Shown: positions 1 to 6,094 of the stretch, one piece after another | Layout: each line of letters opens with the position of its first letter | Position numbering within the stretch: the first letter of the stretch is position 1 | Source: Eubacterium sp. | Lineage (GTDB): Bacteria > Bacillota > Clostridia > Lachnospirales > Lachnospiraceae | Length of the DNA: 18,037 bases | Direction: 5' to 3' | Assembly: GCA_003486385.1 (NCBI GenBank) | Contig: DNFT01000104.1 | Location: forward strand, 1 to 18,037 | Translations under genes and position numbers: made by a program | Notes under the pieces: generated by a model | Database searches by the model: none | What the model was told of the DNA's origin: nothing | The model's input: the letters and a program-made list of their open reading frames with translations, nothing else

Positions 1-169
1 TAGTTGTCTTATATCCAGGATATCTTATTGCCAATTGAGAAGAATCTGCATAAGTCTCTAATACCTGATAATTACTTTTCAAATTATCCTTATTTTGTGT
101 TAATTCTATTATAATACCATCGTGAGTGACATAATCAACAATTCTTTGTTGTTCATCAAAATATCCCAT
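1..169 (-). CDS. Partial unknown protein, last gene of the methyltransferase operon (3' end outside the window)
   Basis: An open frame starts at ATG 167-169 and runs off the left edge, giving 56 residues that begin MGYFDEQQRIVDYV and end near RYPGYKTT. GGAG lies just upstream with proper spacing, in the 12-base gap after the stop codon of the Dam-like gene. The two genes are therefore very likely cotranscribed and perhaps translationally coupled. I do not recognise the fragment. It is rich in Asp, Glu, Gln and Asn and has no signal peptide. Its place directly after a DNA methyltransferase makes a restriction endonuclease or another restriction-modification partner plausible, but no catalytic motif is visible in this part. 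Confidence 0.7.
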   Translation of the reverse strand, partial: MGYFDEQQRIVDYVTHDGIIIELTQNKDNLKSNYQVLETYADSSQLAIRYPGYKTT

Positions 170-181
170 TGCTTTATCTCC

Positions 182-1015
182 TTAATAATTGCATATAATC
201 ACTTCTTCGCCAACTCTGTTAGATGCATCTGAATTAATCATACGCTTTACACTTACAACATCTATTTTATAGCCTTTGTTACCATACAGTTCATTTATCA
301 AGTCTGTATTATGGTTTGTGAGCATACAGTAGCAACCTCTGGCTGTTAATTCATCGAAAAGATTTGCTAGTCGCTTATGACTTTCTATATCAAAACCCTC
401 TTTTGTGTATGATTCAAAAGAGGTAGAATTCAATGGTGCATACGGGCTATCAATAAATACAAAATCGCCCTTCTTTGCATCCTTACAAGCCAGTTCAAAA
501 TCACCATCTATAATGGTTACTCCCTGCAAGTAATTTGAAGTAGCCATAATAACCTCTGCATCAACTGAAACCCTACGACTATTGTTGTATGGAACATTGA
601 AAAGTCCCTTGCCATTTACACGATACAAGCCGTTAAAACAGTGCTTATTGATAAATACAAACAATGCAGCCAACTCCACATCAAACTCCGCTTTCATCAG
701 CTTATCATTGTAATGCTCCCTAAGAGAATAATAATATTCTTTGCCGTCCTCCCACATTTCCTCATCCAGCTTCTTTACTGCCTTCAGAAATGCTTCCGGT
801 GCATTACATATCTGCCTGTAAGCATTTATCAACGCTTTGTTGATATCGTTTATCAAAGCATTTGCAGGTAGCAATTCGAATGTAACTGCACCGCCACCCA
901 CAAATGGCTCATAATAATCATTATATTTTTCAGGCATTCTCTCCTTTATTTGCGGAATTAACTGACGCTTCCCACCAGCCCATTTCACAAATGGAGCCAC
1001 ACTTGAATTACTCAT
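182..1015 (-). CDS. Dam/DpnM-like DNA adenine methyltransferase (class alpha N6-adenine)
   Basis: This 277-residue protein would transfer a methyl group from SAM to N6 of adenine, by family most likely in GATC. The motifs appear in the alpha-class order: KWAGGK near residues 11-16 (motif X), YEPFVGGGAV near 35-44 (motif I, SAM binding), the conserved Dam block NKHCFNGLYR followed by GKGLFNVPYN near 123-144, and DSPY at 189-192 in place of the usual catalytic DPPY (motif IV). The C-terminal MLTNHN and EEVIICNY segments also fit the family, and the length is normal. A good promoter and a controller-like operator lie upstream, and a partial gene follows after 12 bases. A solitary Dam and a DpnII-type restriction-modification methylase are both possible. 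The neighbours favour restriction-modification. Confidence 0.9.
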   Translation of the reverse strand: MSNSSVAPFVKWAGGKRQLIPQIKERMPEKYNDYYEPFVGGGAVTFELLPANALINDINKALINAYRQICNAPEAFLKAVKKLDEEMWEDGKEYYYSLREHYNDKLMKAEFDVELAALFVFINKHCFNGLYRVNGKGLFNVPYNNSRRVSVDAEVIMATSNYLQGVTIIDGDFELACKDAKKGDFVFIDSPYAPLNSTSFESYTKEGFDIESHKRLANLFDELTARGCYCMLTNHNTDLINELYGNKGYKIDVVSVKRMINSDASNRVGEEVIICNY

Positions 1016-1064
1016 TTTGATTCCTCTTCTCTATGTCCGCAAAAGGACAATCTTTTACATATCT

Positions 1065-1093
1065 ATTATACTTGCAAACATACAAAATAACAA
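1065..1093 (-). promoter_or_regulatory. Promoter of the Dam-like methyltransferase
   Basis: On the minus strand, TTGTTA (1093-1088) and TATAAT (1070-1065) are separated by exactly 17 bases. This is a perfect -10 box with a 4/6 -35 box, and it lies 50 bases upstream of the start codon. Transcription should begin near 1058. The promoter sits in the 106-base gap after the second methyltransferase, so the Dam-like gene can be expressed separately from it. Confidence 0.7.
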
Positions 1094-1101
1094 CCATAAC
1101 T

Positions 1102-1116
1102 TTCACTCTTTGTGAA
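1102..1116. promoter_or_regulatory. C-box-like operator 1 (TTCAC-TCTTT-GTGAA), upstream of the Dam-like gene
   Basis: This perfect 5-bp inverted repeat with a 5-base spacer has the same half-sites and spacing as the two operators in the methyltransferase/controller intergenic region. Its centre lies about 51 bases upstream of the predicted start of the Dam promoter, just outside the -35 box. That position suits an activator or an upstream-bound regulator. The likely ligand is the HTH protein at 1992-2234. Confidence 0.65.
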
Positions 1117-1121
1117 TTATC

Positions 1122-1844
1122 TTACTTCTGAAATACAAAAATATACTCATGTGCAAGAAGCAGAAAATTATTGTTCTGTTTTTCCCAATATTCAGTAGAA
1201 CGACAATTATGCTGCTCTTTAATTATAATTTCTTTATTCGTAAATCCTACCTGTAAAAAGCATTCCATCATACGAAACCCTAATGGAATGACCCTTCCAT
1301 ATTTTCTTACATCCCCAATCATTACAGCACACATTTTTCCCCTTTTCAACACACGATATGATTCCTCTGCCACCTTCTGCATTTCTGCCAAAAACTTTTC
1401 TACACCAAGCAATGAAATATCCCCTTCTATCCCATTGCTATATTTGATGATATTGGCATATGGCGGATGCGTACAGATAAAGTCAATTCGACTATCTTTG
1501 ATAAAATGCAAATCCGTAGCATTTCCATTTCGTATAAAGATTTTTGAATTTGTTTCACATTGGAATTGTAAATTCGTTTCAGAGATTGAAACAGATTGCG
1601 GATTGATGTCAACACCTACCGCATGACGATTGAGTAGCTTTGCCTCTACTAAGGTTGTTCCACTACCCATAAATTGATCTAAGACCCAATCACCGGGATT
1701 AGAATAACGAAGTATCAGATTTCTTGGTACATATGGTGACCAATTTCCTCGATACTTTCCTGAATGCGTTGCCCAACTGCCTCTGTCCGGAAAGGACCAG
1801 ACTGTTGTTGGTTCAAGCCTAAAATTATTTGGTTGTAAATTTAT
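1122..1844 (-). CDS. Amino-type DNA methyltransferase (N4-cytosine or N6-adenine) with no ordinary start codon
   Basis: A SAM-dependent DNA methyltransferase. The first ATG in frame (1670) falls inside motif I and cannot be the start. The frame stays open upstream with strongly protein-like content: VWSFPDRGSWATH, YRGNWSPYVPRN, then VLDQFMGSGTT (motif I), GVDINP (motif II) and THPPYANI (motif IV, HPPY variant). No ATG, GTG or TTG occurs in this frame before the upstream TAA. The best start is ATA at 1844-1842, 8 bases after AAGGAGG, which would give 240 residues. An ATG at 1851-1849 lies only one base from the AAGGAGG and is out of frame; it stops after eight codons. A one-base frameshift near the 5' end is therefore the alternative. 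The gene faces away from the controller gene and shares its operator region, as in many type II restriction-modification systems. Confidence 0.8.
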   Translation of the reverse strand: MNLQPNNFRLEPTTVWSFPDRGSWATHSGKYRGNWSPYVPRNLILRYSNPGDWVLDQFMGSGTTLVEAKLLNRHAVGVDINPQSVSISETNLQFQCETNSKIFIRNGNATDLHFIKDSRIDFICTHPPYANIIKYSNGIEGDISLLGVEKFLAEMQKVAEESYRVLKRGKMCAVMIGDVRKYGRVIPLGFRMMECFLQVGFTNKEIIIKEQHNCRSTEYWEKQNNNFLLLAHEYIFVFQK

Positions 1845-1878
1845 AAGACATACCTCCTTCTTTTATTTTGATTTATCT

Positions 1879-1907
1879 ATTGTAACTCAATTTTTCTGGA
1901 AAATCCA
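1879..1907 (-). promoter_or_regulatory. Possible promoter of the second methyltransferase
   Basis: On the minus strand TACAAT (1884-1879) is a reasonable -10 box. The sequence 17 bases upstream, TGGATT (1907-1902), is a poor -35 box. A weak -35 box with operator 2 centred about 55 bases upstream of the start would fit a regulator-dependent promoter, but the call rests mainly on the -10 box. Confidence 0.35.
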
Positions 1908-1919
1908 TAGCAATTTTCT

Positions 1920-1934
1920 TTCACTATAAGTGAA
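1920..1934. promoter_or_regulatory. C-box-like operator 2 (TTCAC-TATAA-GTGAA), shared divergent region
   Basis: Perfect inverted repeat with the same half-sites as operators 1 and 3. Its centre is at 1927, about 43 bases upstream of the predicted controller-gene transcription start. This is the usual position for activation by restriction-modification controller proteins. It also lies upstream of the divergent methyltransferase. Confidence 0.75.
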
Positions 1935-1935
1935 T

Positions 1936-1963
1936 TTGTTTGAACTGTATTTCATGCGATAAT
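1936..1963 (+). promoter_or_regulatory. Promoter of the controller-nuclease operon
   Basis: GATAAT at 1958-1963 is preceded by TGC, which makes an extended -10 box. TTGTTT at 1936-1941 lies 16 bases upstream as a moderate -35 box. Operator 2 abuts the -35 box and operator 3 covers the expected start near 1970. This is the classic activate-at-low, repress-at-high controller arrangement. Confidence 0.6.
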
Positions 1964-1964
1964 A

Positions 1965-1979
1965 TTCACAAATAGTGAA
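1965..1979. promoter_or_regulatory. C-box-like operator 3 (TTCAC-AAATA-GTGAA), over the controller-gene start site
   Basis: Third copy of the same perfect inverted repeat, 45 bases centre to centre from operator 2. It ends 12 bases before the ATG of the HTH gene and overlaps the predicted transcription start and ribosome binding region (GAAAGAGG). Binding here would repress the operon, giving autoregulation. Confidence 0.75.
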
Positions 1980-1991
1980 AGAGGTACTGGT

Positions 1992-2234
1992 ATGCATTTT
2001 GAAAACGATACAGACCTATATCGCGTTATAGGTGCAAATATAAAACATTACAGAGAACAAGCCAAATTAACACAAGTACAACTTGCAGAGCGGGCAAAAA
2101 TCAGCATAAGCTATCTATCAAAAATCGAGGCCGCCGGCTGTGATAAGAGTCTTTCTATATCTGTATTGAACCAAATTGCAAATGTACTTAGTGTTGAGAT
2201 TAGCGTATTTTTTAAGGAGGAAGATATCAAATGA
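1992..2234 (+). CDS. XRE-family HTH protein, probable restriction-modification controller (C) protein
   Basis: This 80-residue protein is almost entirely one helix-turn-helix domain: residues 15-30 (NIKHYREQAKLTQVQL), then the recognition region ISISYLSKIEAAG, and a C-terminal helix in SVLNQIANVLSV. The size and fold match controller proteins of type II restriction-modification systems, which bind as dimers to short palindromes. It lies between a divergent methyltransferase and downstream nuclease-type genes. Two matching palindromes precede it and a third precedes the Dam-like gene. Its stop codon overlaps the next ATG (ATGA-type overlap), so the next protein should be translationally coupled. 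The controller role is inferred from size, position and operators. An ordinary XRE repressor would look similar. Confidence 0.85.
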   Translation: MHFENDTDLYRVIGANIKHYREQAKLTQVQLAERAKISISYLSKIEAAGCDKSLSISVLNQIANVLSVEISVFFKEEDIK

Positions 2235-2839
2235 CCTATGATGAAATGAAAGAAATTGTTTTAGACCTTTCTTTTGATACTATGACCGAAGTCTACAACA
2301 ACGGAGAGCAGGCAATTCTAATTTATCGTCCCAGCACATTATCTGAACGATTTAAAAATTATGACGTTAATACAAATTTTCAAATTTTTCTTAGAATAGG
2401 TGATAACAAACCATTTCGTCCTAATCACTTGCGCCTGCTTATTGATTTAAAATTGCGTGCTAGAGAACTTTCACAATCCAAAGAAGAACTACTTATAGCA
2501 TTTGACAAAATCTTTTATGGTGCGAATCCTTTAGACGCAATTAAGCCACTAACTCACATCCCTTTTACGCAATATATCAATCCAATAGATATCACTGCTA
2601 TATTAGCTCAATTATTCATAATCGAACAAGATATCGGATATGGTGGAAAGAGTACCTTTGACCCTCCATCATTATATATTCAAGGTTGGATACGAACCTT
2701 TATCTCATCCGAACAAGAAATTGATCAAATTATCTATAGAATTTGCAGAAATACTCCACCTGCCGTGAAATATACCTGTCAAGATAATAAGAATCATCCA
2801 AAATATAACACGAATGCAGAATGTCTATGGTATATATAA
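2231..2839 (+). CDS. Unrecognised 202-residue protein of the controller operon, candidate restriction endonuclease or partner
   Basis: I do not recognise this family. The protein has 202 residues, is soluble-looking and has no signal peptide or membrane segment. It has a basic central segment (FRPNHLRLLIDLKLRARELSQ), a middle part rich in Ile and Phe, a conserved-looking IQGWIRTFI, and a C-terminus with two cysteines ending LWYI. No clear PD-(D/E)XK, HNH or GIY-YIG motif is visible. The start codon overlaps the controller gene's stop codon, and a GIY-YIG nuclease gene follows 52 bases after its stop. In controller-type restriction-modification systems the gene fused this way to the C gene is commonly the endonuclease, so that is the leading guess. 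A specificity or accessory subunit is the alternative. Confidence 0.8.
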   Translation: MTYDEMKEIVLDLSFDTMTEVYNNGEQAILIYRPSTLSERFKNYDVNTNFQIFLRIGDNKPFRPNHLRLLIDLKLRARELSQSKEELLIAFDKIFYGANPLDAIKPLTHIPFTQYINPIDITAILAQLFIIEQDIGYGGKSTFDPPSLYIQGWIRTFISSEQEIDQIIYRICRNTPPAVKYTCQDNKNHPKYNTNAECLWYI

Positions 2840-2891
2840 ATAGTTATTGGGTTTCTTTTCAAGAAAAAATAGCAAAAGAAAGGTAAAAAAT

Positions 2892-3725
2892 ATGAATTAC
2901 GGAAAATCAATCAGATTGTTTCTTATAGAAGGCATAGCCGATGGAAGATGGATGTGCGAATTATCAAATTGGACAGGAAAAGCTTATAAAATACCAAGAA
3001 ATTGTGTAAAAGAAAGCTCCGACCGTGAAGAGTTAAAAAACACGGGCATATACTTTTTATTTGGAAAATCGGACGAATCAGATACCTACAGAGTATACAT
3101 AGGCGAAGCTGAAAATATTTATGAACGCCTATTAACTCATTTAAAAGAAAAAGATTTTTGGCATGAATGTGTTGTTTTTATCAGTAAAGACAATAATTTG
3201 AACAAGGCACATGTAAAATATTTAGAAAATCGTATGTATACAATTGCCAAAGAAGCGGGACGATATCAACTCGAAAATTCCAATATTCCCACCCAGTCCT
3301 CTCTATCCGAGGCTGACCAGGCAGAAATGGAAGAATTCATATATAATGCCAAACTTTTGCTAAGCGCTGTCGGACATAAAGTCCTCGAAGCAACTGCTAC
3401 TCCTTCAACAAATAGCAACTCAGAAGTTTTTGTATTTGAAGGAAAAGATTTCAGGGCAAGAGGGACTACTACAGCTGATGGATTTGTAGTTTTTAAGGAA
3501 TCACTTGTATCAAAAAAGACGAATTCATCTCTTACCACAAGCCTTCTTAATATGCGCAATAAACTAATGTCTGAAAATATAATAGATTCATCCTATTCAT
3601 TTACCAAAGACTATATTTTTAGTAGTCCATCTACTGCTGCAAGTATCATTTCAGGCAATAGTACAAACGGTAAAACAGCTTGGCGAAATTTACAAGGAAT
3701 GACTTTAAGAGATTATGAAAATTAA
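2892..3725 (+). CDS. GIY-YIG nuclease with C-terminal DUF4357 domain
   Basis: A likely site-specific DNA endonuclease of 277 residues. The GIY-YIG core is clear: GIYFLFG at residues 52-58, VYIGEA at 68-73, an Arg in IYERL at 76-80, and AHVKYLENRMY near 106-116, which carries the expected catalytic Glu. The C-terminal part (about 200-277) has a GTTTADGFVVF strand and a DYIFSSPSTAA...NGKTAWRN block typical of DUF4357. I chose ATG 2892 because AGAAAGG lies 8 bases upstream. An in-frame ATG at 2847 lacks a good site and would add a basic, low-complexity tail. As third gene after the controller it is probably the restriction enzyme, or part of it. Eco29kI and Hpy188I are known GIY-YIG restriction enzymes, which makes this reasonable. 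Confidence 0.85.
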   Translation: MNYGKSIRLFLIEGIADGRWMCELSNWTGKAYKIPRNCVKESSDREELKNTGIYFLFGKSDESDTYRVYIGEAENIYERLLTHLKEKDFWHECVVFISKDNNLNKAHVKYLENRMYTIAKEAGRYQLENSNIPTQSSLSEADQAEMEEFIYNAKLLLSAVGHKVLEATATPSTNSNSEVFVFEGKDFRARGTTTADGFVVFKESLVSKKTNSSLTTSLLNMRNKLMSENIIDSSYSFTKDYIFSSPSTAASIISGNSTNGKTAWRNLQGMTLRDYEN

Positions 3726-3741
3726 TTCTGTACTGAATTCA

Positions 3742-3774
3742 AGAGAAAGGTGACAAAATATGTCACCTTTCTCT
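3742..3774. terminator. Perfect 14-bp hairpin between convergent genes
   Basis: The arms 3742-3755 and 3761-3774 are perfectly complementary around a 5-base AAATA loop. It sits 16 bases after the nuclease stop codon, and the relaxase TGA (3765-3763) lies inside the right arm. No long U run follows on either strand, so it may be a bidirectional terminator or an mRNA-protecting hairpin. Confidence 0.55.
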
Positions 3775-5037
3775 CCCAACATCCTTGACCTTCTCCCCAA
3801 TCCATTCCAAAAACCTCTCCAGCAGATTCATCCCGCCAATCACAAACTGCTTCATAAACTCATACGCCTTTTCCAGCTTATCCTTCAGGCTTCGGTTCTC
3901 CTCCCGGAGCATCTGATTCTGATATCTCAATTCTATCACATGCTCCTTCAGATAATCATCGCCATCTGCGGTTTTCAGAAGTTCCTTCTTAAGCCTTTCC
4001 GCCTCTTCCAGTTCAAATTCAGCCCGTTCAGTCTGTAATTTTGCAGTATCCGATATCATCATCCACTTGTCAGCCTCTTTTTGAGCTGCCTCAATTTCCT
4101 TCTGTTTATCCGTGAGCTTATCTGCATTCTCATAATATTCCAACCGTAATTCCGAATTCTTTAGGCGTAAATCCGTTGTTTCCGACTGTAATTTCTGATT
4201 TTCGGCTATGGTATCGTCAAGCTTCTTTTGAGCCTCAGACTGTTCTTTTCTGAAACTGTCTCGCTTACTTTCAATTTCTTTTTCCAGAGACTCAATCCAT
4301 TCCTCTTTTAATTCCAGAACAACCTGTGCGTCCTCTATCTCCTCCTCAAGTGCAGCCACTTCTTTTGCCCGCTCCTGCTTCTTATAATCCAGTACGGATA
4401 AATGCTTATTGTGTGTATCTTTCTTTTTCCAGTCAATTCCGTACCGGCTCATAATAAGAGCAATATCCTCTTTCTCTGCCTCCGCCCACTGCCTCCATTC
4501 GGTATTGCCTTTTCCTTCACTTACAAATCCTCTGGTAGCAAGTGCCGCCTTAAAACTTGTCTTTGTCTCCAATCCTCTCTTGCAACCGGATACCCAAGGG
4601 ATAAAATTCAGATGCAAATGTGGTGTTTCCTCATCCAGATGAATATAAGCACCAATCACATAAAGCTGTGGATTGCGAAGTTGAAACTTTTTCACATAAT
4701 CCTTTAGCACCCATGTTGCAACCTCTGCAGAAGAACTACCTACTCCGGTATCATCCCTATTGCCTATCTGAACGATAACCTCATAAAATAATTTTTCCTG
4801 CTTGCTTTGGGAAATCTTATCATAATAACTTTTAATCTGCCTGTCCTTGCGTTTCTGTTTTGCATTGTATTCCTTAAGTGCCTTGTCAAACAATTTATGA
4901 TAAGCCTGCTTAATATCCTCGTGGATAAGAGTGATGTTATTCTTGGTACGACTGGCATCTACATTGTGAGCTATAAATCTTCTAGTGTTGTGCCCGATGG
5001 AACCTTCTCCATTCATGAAACTGATTGTTCTTTCCAT
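3763..5037 (-). CDS. MobV/Pre-type relaxase (plasmid recombination/mobilization protein)
   Basis: A 424-residue relaxase that would nick oriT and pilot single-stranded DNA for conjugative transfer using machinery from a helper element. The N-terminal half is the Mob_Pre domain. It has HNTRRFIAHNVDASRTKNN near residues 16-34 and the metal-binding HLDEETPHLHLNF at 133-145. From about residue 245 to 395 it is a long coiled coil rich in Glu, Lys and Leu, followed by a short tail. ATG 5037 is chosen because GAGGAGG lies 9 bases upstream. The open frame extends back to 5178 but only through hairpin-rich non-coding DNA. The putative oriT lies directly upstream, as in related elements. The stop codon falls inside a strong hairpin. 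Confidence 0.92.
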   Translation of the reverse strand: MERTISFMNGEGSIGHNTRRFIAHNVDASRTKNNITLIHEDIKQAYHKLFDKALKEYNAKQKRKDRQIKSYYDKISQSKQEKLFYEVIVQIGNRDDTGVGSSSAEVATWVLKDYVKKFQLRNPQLYVIGAYIHLDEETPHLHLNFIPWVSGCKRGLETKTSFKAALATRGFVSEGKGNTEWRQWAEAEKEDIALIMSRYGIDWKKKDTHNKHLSVLDYKKQERAKEVAALEEEIEDAQVVLELKEEWIESLEKEIESKRDSFRKEQSEAQKKLDDTIAENQKLQSETTDLRLKNSELRLEYYENADKLTDKQKEIEAAQKEADKWMMISDTAKLQTERAEFELEEAERLKKELLKTADGDDYLKEHVIELRYQNQMLREENRSLKDKLEKAYEFMKQFVIGGMNLLERFLEWIGEKVKDVGRER

Positions 5038-5135
5038 TGTCAAAATCCTCCTCTTTTGGCATGTATATAGGCACCACCTTCTTATCCGTAATGAGTGCCG
5101 GATACGGCACGAAACAGCAGATTTCCTTGGGAAGG

Positions 5136-5270
5136 TTTTGTTACTTTTGTCAAAAGTAACAAAAATGCAGACCCGCAAGCGGGTTTTGCGCTCCTCGCCG
5201 GAGTGGCTATACGGCTCTCCCCGCCGGATAAAGCTCCCATTCGGGAGCTTATAAGTCGCGGATACGCGAC
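5136..5270. other. Putative oriT: cluster of four hairpins upstream of the relaxase gene
   Basis: In the 279-base gap between tnpV and the relaxase gene, four inverted repeats stand close together: a perfect 14-bp stem around one base (5136-5149/5151-5164), ACCCGC-AA-GCGGGT (5171-5184), AAGCTCCC-ATTC-GGGAGCTT (5231-5250) and GTCGCG-GATA-CGCGAC (5255-5270). The GC-rich stretch 5171-5225 contrasts with its surroundings. Clustered inverted repeats next to a MobV relaxase gene are typical of an origin of transfer. The nic site is not identified. Confidence 0.6.
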
Positions 5271-5316
5271 ATATTATTTACCAGCCACAGCTCCGATACA
5301 GAACTCCACTTATCCC

Positions 5317-5694
5317 CTAATGAAAACAATTCACCACATCATGCAGAACTACTTCCTCTGCTATCATTCTCGCCTGAGTTCGTAGCTGATACATTTCCAC
5401 AAAAGAATTCACATGCTTTGGTTTATGTTTACGCAAACACTCATTTTCAATATCCTCCAGCAATTCATAAGCCACTTCATTTACCTCGGCTGCTTTATCA
5501 TGTAATTCGCCAAATCGTACCAGACTTTTGTATCGCTGTGGATACTCCGTCCTTATGTAATCAATCCACATGTGACCATATTTCCCAACATCTGTGTTTT
5601 TCTTCTCGCCACATAATGCAATCAACGGATAAAAGATGCCGTCCTTTTCTATGTATTTCACGCCTAATTTTTCAAATAATGTTTCTTCACTCAT
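5317..5694 (-). CDS. tnpV: TnpV-family transposon-encoded protein
   Basis: A small protein of 125 residues resembling TnpV of Tn4451-type elements. It has an N-terminal LFEKLGVKYIEKDGIFYP, a GKYGHMWIDYIR core near the middle and a C-terminal RTQARMIAEEVVLHDVV helix. The biochemical role of the family is not established; it travels with mobilizable transposons. ATG 5694 is preferred because GGAAAGGA lies about 10 bases upstream. An upstream ATG at 5733 overlaps the end of the mobC-like gene and would add 13 residues. The gene lies between mobC and the oriT region and reads with them. No membrane segment is seen. Confidence 0.8.
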   Translation of the reverse strand: MSEETLFEKLGVKYIEKDGIFYPLIALCGEKKNTDVGKYGHMWIDYIRTEYPQRYKSLVRFGELHDKAAEVNEVAYELLEDIENECLRKHKPKHVNSFVEMYQLRTQARMIAEEVVLHDVVNCFH

Positions 5695-5722
5695 AGCTGC
5701 CACGTCCTTTCCAAAAATGTTT

Positions 5723-6094
5723 TTATTCCTCATTCGGTATGGTAAGTTCCTTTATACCAGCCAATGTTCTCGTTTGTTCCTTGAATTCTTCCAATATTTC
5801 CAGCATGGAACGGATGGGAGTAAGTAACTCCCCATCCATATCCGATGCCTTTTCAATTCTTTCAAGCTCACGCTCAATCCTTTGCAGGTTCTGCCGGAAT
5901 TGCACCAGCATCAACGGATTACCAGTGGCAACCACCTTTTGATGAAGAACACTCTGGATTATATAATCCTGTTTGGTACGAAATCCGCTGAGCTTCACTC
6001 TGTTATTCAGTTCCTCATTTTCCTCCGGTGACATGCGGAATGCTATTGTCACATTCCGCCACCTGTTTTTATCATCTCTATTCTTTTCTGACAT
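5723..6094 (-). CDS. MobC-like relaxosome accessory protein
   Basis: This 123-residue protein probably binds near oriT to help the relaxase melt and nick DNA. The N-terminus has a ribbon-helix-helix look: NVTIAFRMSPEENEELNNRV, then SGFRTKQDYIIQSVL, a pattern seen in MobC-type mobilization proteins. The rest (about 55-115) is mostly helical and acidic, with LERIEKASD and LEILEEFKEQ. The start overlaps the integrase 3' end by 17 bases, so translation is likely coupled to the integrase. Its own end overlaps the possible upstream start of tnpV. Because the integrase frame is broken far upstream of this point, coupling and transcription through the region may be reduced. The exact MobC subfamily is not certain. 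Confidence 0.75.
   Translation of the reverse strand: MSEKNRDDKNRWRNVTIAFRMSPEENEELNNRVKLSGFRTKQDYIIQSVLHQKVVATGNPLMLVQFRQNLQRIERELERIEKASDMDGELLTPIRSMLEILEEFKEQTRTLAGIKELTIPNEE

Noticed and set aside
1122..1670. Methyltransferase called from ATG 1670 (182 residues)
   Set aside because: This start lies inside motif I, and upstream codons encode conserved-looking sequence, so it would yield a dead protein. The longer frame is used instead.
2847..2891. GIY-YIG nuclease start at ATG 2847
   Set aside because: Only 7 bases separate it from the previous stop codon, with no Shine-Dalgarno; ATG 2892 has AGAAAGG at 8 bases.
5038..5178. Relaxase extended to 5178
   Set aside because: The extra 47 codons run through hairpins of the putative oriT and have no ribosome binding site, whereas ATG 5037 has GAGGAGG at good spacing.
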